Shown in pieces: positions 11,419 to 23,601 of a stretch of 64,000 nucleotides of DNA (positions are counted from its first letter, which is position 1; each line of letters begins with the position of its first letter). The notes below the pieces were generated by a model. That model was not told the DNA's origin. It searched no databases and worked only from the letters and a program-made list of their open reading frames with translations. This stretch comes from Gracilaria domingensis (Eukaryota; Rhodophyta; Florideophyceae; Gracilariales; Gracilariaceae), in assembly GCA_022539475.1 (NCBI GenBank), contig VCMS01000050.1:268932-332931 (forward strand). The letters run 5' to 3'. A program made the position numbers and the translations under genes.

Positions 11419-13029
11419 ATGCTCCGTGCTGGAGTTATCGAGCCGGCTCAGTCACCGTGGGCATCACCGGTGGTGCTCGCGCCCAAAGCTGATGGGTCTT
11501 GGCGATTTTGCATCGATTACCGCAAGCTTAACGCGGCTGCAGTCAAGGATGTGTACCCTATCCTACGAATGGATGAATGCATCGATTCATTGGGCGACGC
11601 GAAAGTTTTTACGACCCTAGACGCGAATTGGGGCTATTGGCAAGTTCCCGTAAGGGCTGAAGATCGTGAAAAGACAGCCTTCGTTTGCCATGAAGGATTA
11701 TACCGATTCAATCGGATGCCTTTTGGGTTAACGAACGCGCCAGCTACATTTTAAGGTGCTGTGGACATTTTGCTTGCCTGCATCAAGTGGAAGACTTGAC
11801 TGGTTTACCTGGACGACATTATTGTCTACTCCAACAACCTGGACGAACACTTGACCCACGTACGGCATGTGATGCGAGTTCTACGAGATGCAGGCATTAC
11901 GCTCAAGCTCAAGAAGTGTGAGTTCCTCACCGAAACCGTCAGGTATCTCGGCCACGTTATCCGTCCTGGACGGCTGTCGATAGACGAGGTTCGCGAGAAA
12001 TCCCTCAAAGAGGCTAAGCATCCGCGGACGCAGACGGAACTCCGATCTTTTCTCGGCTTGTGTAATGTCAACCGCCGCTTCATACCGAACTTTGCGGACA
12101 TTGCAGCGCCGTTGAATGAGCTCCTCGGCAAAGGACAGCCAGTCAACTTGGAAGAATTCGACGACTGCAAAGCTGCGGCTTTCTCGTCGCTCGTGGACGC
12201 GGTGACATCGCCACCCGTTTTATCCTTACCTAGGGCTGGTATGCCGTATGCAATAGAAACAGATGCGAGCGACTACCAAGTTGGCTGCGCCCTATTCCAG
12301 ACCACCAAGGATGGCGGGCGATTGCCAATTGGGTATTGGTCAAGAAGCCTCAACGTTCACAGGAGGAATTACTCGGTATCCGAGAAGGAGTGCTTAGCAG
12401 TTGTCTGAGCATTACAGACACTGCGGCCCTATCTTATGGGGACCCGCTTCATTGTCCATACAGATCATTCGGCCTTACGCGGGCCACTCTCTATAGCAGA
12501 GCCATCTGGCCGCTTGATGTGGTGTAGATTTCGCTTGTCGGAATTCGACTTTGAAATCCGCTACAAGAAAGGACTCCTGAACACTCAGGATGATGCACTG
12601 TCCGGCTTGGAAACAGCGGCTGAAGCTGCGACAGTCGATGACCTGGAGATACCGTGCTTCCTCGCGGAAGACGGCTCGAGCGATGCCGATGACGATTCGG
12701 AAGGATGGGACATCTACGATGCTGTTTTAGCCGTGTCAGACACGCGCCCAGAACCGGGTTTTTTCGTACCGATTAAGCCGGAAGAACTCATCAGGGAGCA
12801 GCACACGGACCCTTTCTGTACGGAGATTCGTAGCCGTCTGAACGGCGGAGCACGACTGCCTTTCGTCGAGAACGACCAGGGATTCTTCATCCGAACTGTC
12901 GGGCGCAAGCCACAGATTGTGGTTCCTCACTCACTTCAGTCACAAGTACTGCATCTGTCGCACTATGCGAAGCTCTCAGCCCACCCTGGTGGCAGGAAGT
13001 TGTACTACACTTTACGGAAGGACTTCTAA
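11419..13029 (+). other. pol: Chromovirus reverse transcriptase and RNase H region
   Basis: Fossil part. Reverse transcriptase motifs include WRFCIDYRKLN (near 11500-11532), FNRMPFGLTNAPATF (near 11708-11752) and the catalytic VYLDDIIVYS (near 11800-11830). RNase H begins with IETDASDYQVGCALF (near 12250-12297), with TDHSALRGPL near 12458. The tail before 13029 (LSAHPGGRKLYYTLRKDF) is the start of the integrase zinc-binding region. Confidence 0.85.
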
Positions 13030-13122
13030 TGGCCAGCGATAGCTTTTGATGCGTATGACACTGTTCGTGGATGTTCCGACTGCGCGAAGAACTTCGTCAA
13101 ACTGCGGAAGTATTCCAAGAAG

Positions 13123-14412
13123 TTGGTACTCTTCCCGGCTAGGGCTCCACTGGAGTTCGTGGCTATTGACTTGCTCGGTGAGTTTATTCGCACCCGTCAG
13201 GGAAACCGGTTTCTACTGGTGATCACCTACCGCTTTTCTAAGCTGGTACGGACTGTGCCTTTGAAGAAGTTTACGGCCAGTGCGGTCGCCCAAGCTTTCG
13301 TCACACACTGGGTTTTTGTCTACGGACCGCCGATTGATTTGTTATCGGATAATGGACCGCAGTTTGCTGCTAAGTTCTTTAAAGACATCTGCCGCATCTT
13401 GCGGATCCAAAACTGGTTCACGACAACATACCATCCCCAAAGTACTGGGCAGGTTGAACGCATTAACCCCACAATGCTCAATACATTACGGACATTCGTT
13501 GCCGAGCATCCGTTGGAATGGGATCAGTACACCGATGCGGTGACGTATGCCTACAATACGCAGGTTCATCGTACTACTCAGATCTCGCCGTTCGAGCTTG
13601 TGCTATCACGCGTTTCACCGTGGGTGGTCATCAAGCCACAGCTAGCACTGGAAAAGTTCCCCTCGCCCCGCCTCCATCGGGACGCGTGGAAGGGATGGCT
13701 CACGAAGATTATTCCCATGGTTAGGCAGAATATCGCTAAGGCACAAGCCGCCTACAAGCGGAATTTCGACGCGAGAGTGCGCAGACATGCCCCTCAGATT
13801 AGGGAAGGTAGCTATGCCTTCATACGGAAGGAATACTACAACCGCGAGAAGGAGAAGCGCCACAAGCTTTCTCCTATCGCGGATGGTTCCTACCGGGTCA
13901 TTTCAGTTACCGCCACTACGGTTTTCCTTGACATCAAGGGAAAGCACGAGCGTTTTTCGCGGGATCGCGTAAAGCCTGCATCAACGCCTGCTTCTCAGGA
14001 AACGCAACCGGAAACGCCGGACACCGCTACGCCTACTGCAGAACCAGCCACCGAAGCGGAAGCGCGCACTTCAATGTCAGTATTGCCGCATCCCAACCGC
14101 GGACGTGCTGATTTGCCGGCTGAACCGGAGCCTCACCAGTCGGTCTCTGCTGCCGCTCACGTACGCACGCGGATACTGGCCCCTCCGGGGATACTTACCA
14201 CCGCCCCCGACGCTCCAACTGAGGAGGGGGAGGAGGAGGCAAATCGCTCGCTGTCGTTGTCGCCGTCGTCGCCGGAATCGCCGTTGCAGGCCTCAATGTC
14301 GCACGCAAGTCGTGGTGAACGCGCGAGGACGACCGCCGCACAGCCGAACAATCGGAAGGACGCGAGCAACCCGCAGTTATCGCGGAAGCCTGAGGACGAA
14401 CGCACCACTTAG
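13123..14412 (+). other. Chromovirus integrase core and C-terminal region
   Basis: Fossil part. The retroviral integrase catalytic core carries the D,D(35)E context: FVAIDLLGEF (near 13158-13188), LLSDNGPQFAAKFF (near 13339-13380) and STGQVERINPTML (near 13441-13480). A GPY/F-like module follows (KLSPIADGSYRVISV), then Pro/Thr/Glu/Ala-rich low-complexity sequence. Confidence 0.85.
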
Positions 14413-14475
14413 GAGGAGCACAAAGCCGGACACCCGGAAGAACACCAGGATGTAGCGGCTGCAGAAGTCGCCGCT

Positions 14476-15504
14476 TTGCCCGCGGATGGTACTGTACTGC
14501 CGTCACAGACGGAAGGACAGAAGCCTGCCCCAGCTGTGCAGCATGAGACCGGCACGCCGGAAAAGAGTGTTGCAACCACAGCAACAGCCCCGTCAAATGC
14601 GGAACATACCCGCTCGCCGCAGCCGGAGCCCGACAGCGGTAGCGCACCTGTGCTGAAGAGAGCCGGGAGTCCGGAAGAAAAATTAGTCAAAAGAGACCGT
14701 GCTGTTACGGCAGACCCGACTTCGGAAGATCTCTCTGAAGCATCGAGTGATGAAGCCGTTGAAAACACAGAGGAAACCGCCGATAAGGCGAGCCGATACG
14801 CCACAGTAAGTGGGAAGCAGCACAACGCTGCACACGCGCACACATTGCGCCCAGTGTCTGGCTTCGCCGGCGACCCGCCTCCAGCGGAGAACAACAGCAC
14901 ACGAGCCGGGCACGTGCCTGCTGTAAGGCTTGCGGCCGTCGAAAACGGAAATTCTGAATTCGAATCGGCAGCGCACAGCCGTGCAACGGCGCACGCCCCA
15001 TCACCAGCAGTGAGTGGCGAAACGCCGCCACGGCGCGCACACCAGCACCACTCGTTGGCGCACGGCAAGGCGGACCGTTCACCCTCACGACGGGAGATCC
15101 CGCCGGAACGCCGGAAGCTCGCTGTTCGAGAAGACCAAAGTAAGGTCACAGCCCGACAACACGGGGTAGAAAGCCAAAAATCTGGAAGGCTGAACGTCAG
15201 GAACACAAAATCCTCACCAGGAACACCTGACGTGCAGAATGCACTGCCGTCAGGACGGAAGCCATTTGGTACTGACGCCCACGACGGGAAAGCCACCAAG
15301 GACACCCCAGAAGAGGGCACAATAACGGAACCGCACACTGAGTGGCGTGTTCTCGACAGGGAGTACGTTATGGACCGTCTGATTAATCACGGCTACGCCT
15401 CTGATGGAGAGCTATTGTATCGAGTCCGTTGGTACGGCTGTCCTTCTTCAAAGGATACACATGAGCCTATCGAGCATCTTCCTCGCTCTAAGGTCCTACA
15501 GTAA
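14476..15504 (+). other. Chromovirus linker and chromodomain
   Basis: Fossil part. About 290 residues of low-complexity Pro/Glu/Ala/Ser/Thr sequence end in a chromodomain at roughly 15344-15504 (EWRVLDREYVMDRLINHG, LLYRVRWYGCPSSKDT, EPIEHLPRSKVL). In chromoviruses this domain directs integration to particular chromatin. The long linker between integrase and chromodomain is unusual. Confidence 0.75.
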
Positions 15505-16078
15505 CACCGTCGCACACGGACACCGATACCGGCTACGCTGGACAGAGCCCAAGTGGGTTGACCACCAACCACTAGTGAGTTATGCCGTCTCGGACGGAAT
15601 AGGCCGCTTCACGCGGATGGAATTGCATCCTGCAAAACGTGCTGCTTCACGCGGATGCAACGATGTTGTTACTAACAAGCCGCCCGAGGCGGACGTTACT
15701 GAAGAGCAGCAATATGCCGCTCTATGCGGACAGTCTCTGTCTGAACAGACAAGCCGCGAAACGCGGAAGCCACTTACAGTGGAGAAAACGTTGAAGAAGA
15801 AAGAAGCCTAAGAAGAAGGAGGAGAAGCCAGGACACTGGAAGGAAGACTAAGAAGTTTTATCGCTACAGCCACTTCTGCGGAAAGTTACCCCTCTCTCGT
15901 GAGCCATTCGCAACAGCCTCAAACGAGGTATTGTCCACTGAAAAGCGGGAGAACAAGACGAAAAGTTTGAGCCAAGCCAGCAAAGCTGGAGAAGTTTACC
16001 TCAAACTATTGAGTCGCCCCTCATTATCGGGGTCTATCGCGAACTACCGTAGCCCCTCTGGGATCGCGAGCCGGAGAA

Positions 16079-17884
16079 TTACGCGCCGGACGGCCCAGCA
16101 CCTGGGGTGCCCCCACTACCGGGAGCCTCGGAGAAGCGATGTGTCGCTATCGCTTGCAACTCCGACTCGTCGGTCACTGTATCGGGAACTGCCACTCCCA
16201 CGCCTTGGAGGAAGTCGCGAATGACCGTCGCTCGCGGAGTGAAAGAGGAACTGCCGCCCCCGGCGGATGCTACGTCCTGAGCCCACGGGCCGGTCGGATC
16301 GGGAGCCGCTACAGCGGATAGGACAACAACTACGAATTCGTCGTCGTCGCCCATAGCTCCAGGCTCGGGTACAACCTCCACGCCCACTGGGCTCCCTTCA
16401 TCCATGGGGCTTCCTCCCTCAGTAGGGTCATCACCGTCGTCATCGACGTATACGAACCCACGCGGGTGCCCTTCCGGGATATTGCGCTCCTCTCGGCGGC
16501 GACCAGCCGCCTCAGCTGGACCAATTATCTCCCAAATCCATGGGTCAAAGTATACGAAGTCGCCGGCATTGACGTTCCGTGCGGTAGAACGCTCCGACTG
16601 CCGACGAGCTCCGTCGGAAACCTGACTAGAATGCACCTCATTCCAGTCAATCTGGTCAATGACGTCCACCAACGCGGTGGCTTCGCGCGCATTGCGGACC
16701 GAGCTGAGCACCTCGGAGAGATCCAACGCTCGGATCACTTGCCGGATGAGCTGCGGGATGAACCAAACTCGGTACGAATCACATGCCTCGATAAGGAGGA
16801 AAGCCGCAACGCGGATGGTCCATTCTATTGCCAGGATGCTCCACAGGCCGCGAGGCGGATCGTTCATGAAGTACGAGCCTATGTAAGTTAGGCAGGGCGG
16901 TAGCTCTACGTGACACCCTCGTGGGACTTCGACGGCAGACCAGAATGACGGCAGCGGCAGGTATCGCCCAGTATAGGAGTGACGCGCGATGCGCTCCACC
17001 TCCGTGCACTGGTATGGCACCAGTACCCCGAAGCGGGAGCGCCATTTTCTCTCGAATCGGAGGCCTTCATGAAATTGAGACCGTCCAGGACGGCGAAGCA
17101 AGCGGAACTCGGCGCGAAAAATGGGCCGCGCCCACAGGATCAACTCCTGTTGCGGCTGAAGGCTGTCCGAATATCAATCAATTTCGTCCAACGCGTTGGC
17201 TAGATGGTCGCCGTAGCCGACCTCGCCGAAAGTTCGGTAACGTGCCACGTTTTACTGGTACTGTGCCGGCACCGGATGTTCGTTCGGAGCTCGGAAATGT
17301 CGCGCGTACCCAATGCGGGCCATCTCATTGCGAGCGAATTGTCTCGTCTCGTTTCGACCTACAAACGGGCAGCTCGGTATAACCGCAACGCGGGCGACCC
17401 ATTCCCATGAACGGGTAAAGTCAGCAGGAAGCCCACCAGGAAGTTGACCGTCGACAGCGTACGAGTCGACGAGCTCGGTATCCCGAACGGCTTCGGCGTC
17501 AAGCCAGGGAGCCTGGGCGAAAAGGAAACTGTGCCGGTGCGGATCCCGGATGCGTAGCGCGCCTGTGGTAGGCCACCCACCCAGCGTAGCTGGCATCTCG
17601 GCGTTGAACCAATCCCATACGGGCGCGGGACCAGCCTGAGCTGGAGCGTGATCCTGTCCGGAAGAACCCGGTTGAGAGGCAGCCGCTGACTGCCGAAGAG
17701 GTACAGACCGGAACGGCGGGTTGGACACTTGCATACGTGCCGTCGAGGACGGAGGGCCGTTCGGTGCGTTGGACATCGCGGGAGGGCTCGTGATGGCGAG
17801 ATTCGCTTCTGACACCGGAGGTGTTGGTGGCTCCGAGCAGTTCTCGGCAGACCCGTCTTGGGAGACTTCCTTATATACCTCCAT
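16079..17884 (-). other. Antisense open region of chromovirus, between chromodomain and 3' LTR
   Basis: The minus strand holds two long open stretches (about 16079-17143 and 17252-17884), opposite to gag-pol, in the space between the chromodomain and the 3' LTR. The translation is not low-complexity: it has helical hydrophobic segments (e.g. LWSILAIEWTIRVAAFLLIE) and acidic linkers. Antisense extra ORFs at this position are known in some plant Ty3/gypsy elements. I recognise no domain. Confidence 0.55.
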
Positions 17885-17937
17885 CGCAAGGCGTATCGAG
17901 CCGACGGAGTCGGTATCTCAGCCTGAGAAGGGAGAGA

Positions 17938-18792
17938 TGTAGAGCAAAACGCCCTTTTGTGGGGATGCACCGAGGTGTTCTTCATAGTTTGTTGATCCGT
18001 TACCGGCTTCGACACCTCAGGTTATGAGAGGCTACTGGGGCAGTAGCCCTATTTTGGGGTATGCTTCGGAAGGGTAGTATTTCTGCACACGTTTGCCAAG
18101 TTGGCCCGATAGCGGGTGTGCCGTGGCAAGCCTGCCACAGTTGCACACTTGTAGTGTATCGGCCGGCATTGCCGGGTAGTTAGATATTTCAATTGATATT
18201 TTCAAGTGCCGTACATAAGTGGCGGCACTTGCCGCCACTGTACGGGAAGTAAACCTCAAGGAGGCTTCTGGCTCTGACTTTCTTGCCGCTTGTGAACGGT
18301 CTTCGTCCCTAATTGGGCAAGCCGCCACAATTCCGCGCTAGTCATACGACCGCTACCACTGAGGAGTCCTAGACCGTCGTTACGACATCTTTTGCTGTTT
18401 CTTTGTTATTATTTCCGTCATACGGCTCTCGTTTCTCTGCCTTGTTATACAGGTTTTTGTCCACTAGTCTTGGGACTTATTCTCCTTTATCACGAGTCAG
18501 TGCTCCGCAGTGCGGCTCGTTTGCTGGTCCTCTGTCACTCTCTACCGTTATGATTTATATCTCCACTCGCTGTGGCTCGCCGGAACGACTGGATACCTAC
18601 GCCGATTCTTTTGCTTCACTTCTGACTGCACGCTCAGATCGGGGCTACCCGAACTTACATCCGGCATCCCGCTGGCCTTATCAAAGGGTTGTACTGCTGC
18701 ATTTATTTCTATAGAGAGAAGGCTGCGAACACCCTGTCAATGCGTTTAGCGCGACGCGGCTCTTGTTTGCCCATTCGTGGAATTGCATCACA
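17938..18792 (+). repeat. Chromovirus 3' LTR
   Basis: 855 bp, preceded by a polypurine tract (GAGAAGGGAGAGATG at about 17923-17937) and ending TTGCATCACA just before the TACTC duplication. Confidence 0.9.
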
Positions 18793-18797
18793 TACTC

Positions 18798-18913
18798 TAC
18801 AATGCCCCGCACGGCCATCCTCCAGCAAGGGCACAGCTCGAAGTTCGGGCACGAAACTGCTGCCCGTCCTGCAGCCTGTGCTCGTGCTACGTTAGCATGG
18901 TGCACGATTCACA
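18798..18913 (-). repeat. Copia left LTR, proximal part
   Basis: The remaining 116 bp of the copia left LTR after the nested element, matching 23713-23828; ends with ACGATTCACA. Together with 6912-7022 it restores the 227-bp length of the intact copy. Confidence 0.85.
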
Positions 18914-18943
18914 CCCCCTTCTTTCCCTCGTTCATTGCATAGC

Positions 18944-20206
18944 TCATCCGGTAGAAGAATGAGAGCTACGTGACTCAAAGGGTTCAAACTTCAAGCAAAG
19001 TATTCCCGAAACCAGCAACAACTCCAAAAGCTGCTCCAGCGGACCGTCCGTTTTAGTGAGCTGGTCTGCAAGGTTCAGCTTGTTTGGTATCCAGATCATT
19101 TTGTCGACATTGTGAGTTTCGAACTCGAATCTTATGACGCTTACATATGCTCCTATCGACCTGTCAAGACTGTTATGGCAAGTCGACAACGTAGTAAACA
19201 GATGTTTCGAATCCACGACGACAATGAGACCAACTTTGATGCCTAGCAGGGTAGTTAACTCCTTTGCCAGAACGTTTCCTTCGTCGATGGTCTCTCCCGC
19301 TGCCAGTATCTCAGCAGATCTTATAGACTTCACGGGGTGTTTAGACTTCCAAGACGACTAAGAGAGCGCGTAGAAGACGGAGTCGTTCTTAAAGTCTCCA
19401 AAAAGAATTCCAGCAATCTAGCCTAACTGACCGTAGTCATTTTGTCTACTTGCATCTGCAAAGACCAATACTGAGACCTCATATCTCTTGCCGTCAGTTG
19501 GGCGCACATATTGCACAGTGGATCCGCGCTTCTTGAGATTCTTTAGCATACTGATCTGCGTGACCATGTCCTTCACTCTTGGTCGTGGGCCTTTCTGCTG
19601 CAAAAAACTGGCAGCAAATGCGCAAAAGGGTGAGGCTGCAGTTGCCAACTGACCAAGCAAACTATTCAAAAAACGAAACGCGGACGTTTCTACTGCATTC
19701 AAAAACTCTTTTCGTTCCTTTCTGCGCTTGCGGTCGAGAGGGTAGGCCTCTAAACCCTTCAACTTTTCGTCTCCGTGTATCATAATAGAGTGGTCTTCAA
19801 ACTGAACGACGTCCAGGCCAAAGTACTTGAATGCTCCAGGACCGAAAACAATAGTTCCCAGTTTATACGACTGCCTAATTTTGTCAATATCCGCCTTTAA
19901 ATCACTTCGCGGGCCAGCCAGCAGAAGATCACCCGTAATCTTCACAGCAATAGTAGCAATATTGCCGTTTGACTTCTTGTAGAAAAACTGCGGCACGTAG
20001 ACGAGATGCAAGAACCCGATTTGACGCATGATATTGTCACTTACTCTCTTCCATTTAGCAGACGCGTCAACAAGTCCGTAGGACGCTACTCGCAGCAGCC
20101 AGTAATGTCTGTGTCTTGTACTACACTCTCGAGGAGGAACCACATAGAAATCTCGACATGCTTCTCCCCTCTGAAGGAAAGCGCTCTTAAAGTCAATCTT
20201 GGCCAA
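18944..20206 (-). other. pol: Copia reverse transcriptase and RNase H region
   Basis: Fossil part. Reverse transcriptase starts with the copia hallmark MAKIDFKSAFLQ near 20170-20206 and continues through VYVPQFFYKK and ITGDLLLAG segments. RNase H follows (EILAAGETIDEGNVLAKEL, VVDSKHLFTTLS, IPNKLNLADQLTK) near 18990-19333. Confidence 0.8.
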
Positions 20207-20209
20207 CGT

Positions 20210-21202
20210 TCACTTACGAATGGTCGTCATTGCTAGCAGAATACGTATGCCCAACGGCGGACAAGTCGCTGAATCTGTTTTCAGGTTTGCCTTCTGGCTA
20301 TCTTTGTTGCAATGAGGTGCAATCCTTGCCTTCAACAACAGCGAGCCGTCATCACATCTCTTGATTTTGTAGAATACGTGACTGGAAATGACATTCGCAT
20401 CCGTCGGCACAGCATCAACAGCAACCAGATCTACTGTCTTCAAGAGGGCTTCTTCCTCCTTTTCATAGGCGTTGTGCGTTAAGAACGGTGGCAATCCGTG
20501 AGAGTGATGTAACATGAATTCTTTAGAACCAACAACTTCAAAGAACTCCTGCAAAGTGTCCTTCTCTATGCTCTGCAGTTCTTGTCCTGGCGACAATTCG
20601 ATCGCATTAGCCTGATGGGAAGTGTCTTCACGATAGCGCCACCTCTCCTTGGTGAGATCAAATATCTCACTCTTCCCATCGTCGTATCTGACAGAGTACC
20701 TCCTAGAGCGTGGACCATATCGCAGAATCTTTTCCGGATAATACTTCTTGTCCAGAGGCCAGTAAACTTCAATGTTATCTCCCACAGCTGGACGACGACG
20801 CGCGGGTTGTCGTTCTACTCGCGTGTTTCTAGGCAAGGCTGGGACACGTGCAGTGTTTGACTGCGGTGCTGGGGCTGGAGTGATAGTATCCTCCTCAAGT
20901 TGCGGTGATGATTGTGCATTCTGAATCTCAACAGTATCCTCCAGCGCCTCCTGATTATGGGTTTGATCTTGAGGGGAGGTATCTGGCTGAGTCGCTAGTG
21001 CGACTTTGTCACCGCAAGGGAAAAGATTGGCGTCAAAATGACCTTCATCAGAGGAATAATCATGGTTCTCTGGCCCTTCTACATCATCGGACAGGACATC
21101 TTCTTCCACTTGATCCAATGCCACAGACAGAGAGACATCCAGTTCATCCATTGCATTTTGCACAGTAGTGGCGAGCTCGTCAGGGGGTGTCACGTGTCTC
21201 AC
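20210..21202 (-). other. Copia region with Tudor/Agenet-like domain before reverse transcriptase
   Basis: Fossil part. After an acidic, low-complexity linker there is a small all-beta module at about 20637-20787: VGDNIEVYWPLDKKYYPEKI, then RRYSVRYDDGKSEIFDL. The pattern W-P-LD-K-YYP..I...Y.V.YDDG..E.FDL resembles Tudor/Agenet-type histone-reader folds. The start of the reverse transcriptase follows. Confidence 0.6.
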
Positions 21203-21276
21203 ATCTTCAACAGCCGCGCTGATATTTCGGCCGTTTGCACCCGATACAGTAACAGTCCGGCTGTCGTGGTCATAAG

Positions 21277-22248
21277 CTAGAACATGCTTGGCAACAGACC
21301 ACTTCCCTCTCTTTTCATGATGGTGTCTGACAAAAACCTGGACGTGGTCGCCAACAGAGACCGCATGATCAGTGTGAGCTTTCTCTTGGCAATAATCGCT
21401 TCATGGGCTTTCCTGAGGCTCTCGGGTATCAGAACTGGCTGATTAGCGTTTTCCACAGGCCTCGTATAACCCTTCGCTAGCTCGTTAGCCGATAGCACAT
21501 CGTTCCCATACAAATCGTTCGAAATTGGTACGGCTTTCTGGATAAGAATATCTCTTTGACTATCTTCCTCCAGGGTACACTCAGGCTTCATGCGTAGATA
21601 CAAGTCTCGAATGACTCTAAGTTTAGATTCCAACACATTCTTATTGTGTCTACGAGGTGGAATAGGACGCATCTCTATTCCGGACTGCGTCAGATACTCC
21701 CTAAACACCGAATTATGGAATCCTCGATCGAAGAGGACTGCCTTTAGTGTCCAGAACGGAGATATCCACAAGGCCTTGAAAGCCGATATTGCATCATGCA
21801 TAGCGGTAGTTTCTACAGCGCATCCTGCTGAGTATCGCGATGCAGCATCCATGGCGTGGAAGACGCATACCTCGTCCAAAAACATGTCGTCAACACAAAC
21901 CAGGTCATTGAACGACCTACTCATGCTACTGAGGGAAACTTTCCTCGTAGTCCGTGGTAGAGATGTTGCATGACAGTTCGTACACCTCTCCACTACTTGT
22001 GACAAATATTTGCTAACTTGTTCGCTCCATAAATCATTACGCTGCAGTAGCACCTTGATGTCTGAGTATGCCGCTTGCCCACAGACATGCCGGTGAAGTT
22101 TGTCTACAATCTTCTTCACTTCTCTCCAGGATCTATCAGACGCTGATTCGGACACACTAGCCATGACGCAATAGAGAATGCGGTTGTTTCTCGCTGATAG
22201 TTGTTGGCTATCTGAGATAAACGCTGAGCACGGGACGAAACTGTGCAT
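21277..22248 (-). other. Copia integrase region
   Basis: Fossil part. A zinc-binding HHCC-like region (LHRHVCGQ...CTNCHATSLPRT) precedes the catalytic core (VCVDDMFLDEVCVFHAMDAA, TLKAVLFDRGFHNSVFREYL, RRHNKNVLESKLRVIRDL). The order integrase before reverse transcriptase defines copia-type elements. Confidence 0.75.
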
Positions 22249-22563
22249 GTCGTGATCTACTAACTCAATGTGTCCTTGAGATAATTAATTCTTATCTAGT
22301 GGAAGTTCCAACAGGTTCTTACCTATATGCAAAATATTACACTTCTTCGTAACATTTCTGCCTATGACCCATTGAGAAGATCCTTCGACAACCAAATGTC
22401 TGATGCGAACAGAGGTTCCGTCGGTGGTTGTCGCTTCTAACACGACCGAGCCCAAAATAGGCTTGCATTCGCTGGAATGTTCTCCTTTACCATATTGCCA
22501 AAAGAGTCTGTCCCTGACTGACTGAGGTAGGGGTTCTAGTTTGCCATTTCATTCAGTACAGAC

Positions 22564-23454
22564 CTAGTGCTTGATCATGTTCAGTTCGCTAAAACCGATT
22601 CCACTGTATGGAGCACCATCATCCAGAAGAGGTCCGACTACCTGCTCAACAACTGGCTCAGTGTTATGACTCTGAACAAATCTAACCATGGTGAAAGTGA
22701 TAGTGTTCTTCTTGTCACTTGCTTTGCGTGGTTCGTCCAACGAAACAGTTCCGGGCTTCAACGTTCCATCTTCCTGATGATCGCTCTTCCAGTGACCATA
22801 TTTGTCGCATTTATGACACTTAGATTTAGATTTAATCTCTGCCAACTGCTCGGGTGTCTTCCTAGCTCGTGCACGTGATTTGTCGTAGTTAGACGATTTA
22901 GTATTTGAGGCTGAACTTGCTTGCAAAGCATTCTTGCCGGATTCTGCAAGGTTTGCTTTACCGCATTGTCGAAGTACCGATGCGATAGACTCATACGACA
23001 CTGTTCGTAGAAAATTGTTTGTGGTAGAGCTAGCAGACAGTTTAGCTTCTGCCGTCGTACAATTAGCCATCACAGATATCCGCTGATTACTGTCTACGTT
23101 TGCATTCGCTATTAGCGTGAACGCAACTAGAGCTCCTGAAAGCTTGGCATCCTCGCCATGTGCATTCATGCGAGACACCTGAGCCTGAAACCTTGATTCG
23201 TAGTTCATAAAGGTCTCGCTTGCTCCTCTTCTGGTGTTCAACAGAGTTAGAAAGTCCTGGTACATGTCGGTCACCACTGCTAAAGGGTCTCGTTTGTAGA
23301 CAGAATTGACAATTACCTCCACATCCTTTTCGGACCTCACTACTTCGTCAGGTACCGATCGGCAGATACCTTTTGCCCGACCGTACAATTGAGACTGCAA
23401 CAAGATGCCTCGGATCTTTTTAATGGCTCTGTAGGAATTACTCTCAGGCAGCAA
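22564..23454 (-). other. gag: Copia gag and nucleocapsid/protease start
   Basis: Fossil part. A gag-like helical region of about 190 residues leads to a variant zinc knuckle CHKCDKYGHWKSDH (CX2CX4HX4H instead of CX2CX4HX4C) near 22780-22822, then a protease-like VGPLLDDGAPYSGIG near 22590-22640. Confidence 0.7.
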
Positions 23455-23601
23455 ATCATGATAGGCTTCTCACTGCTTAACTGCTTGGGCGTATTCTTCT
23501 TGATTCCCGCGTCCGTCGGTCCACGGCACATGATGTAAATCCCACGTAAACTTCGGCCTCTTGGGCAGATTCTTACTTGAGCCAGATCCTGGGCCCATAA
23601 C

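Larger units (their letters stand above)
7023..18792 (+). mobile_element. Ty3/gypsy chromovirus fossil nested in the copia LTR
   Basis: An 11.8-kb element beginning TGTAGAGCAAAACGCCC and ending ...TTGCATCACA, flanked by a perfect 5-bp duplication TACTC (7018-7022 and 18793-18797) inside the copia LTR. Parts in order: 5' LTR, primer-binding site, gag, zinc knuckle, protease, reverse transcriptase, RNase H, integrase, a long low-complexity linker, chromodomain, an antisense open region, a polypurine tract, 3' LTR. Integrase follows reverse transcriptase, as in Ty3/gypsy; the C-terminal chromodomain places it in the chromovirus branch. It is broken in several places (at least half a dozen). The main part of the LTRs differs by about 3-4% by eye, so it is moderately young. 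Confidence 0.92.

Noticed and set aside
14409-15338. 309-codon minus-strand frame
   Set aside because: Mirror of the low-complexity linker of the chromovirus; composition (Ser/Ala/Val/Phe/Cys) is explained by antisense of Pro/Glu/Ala-rich coding sequence.
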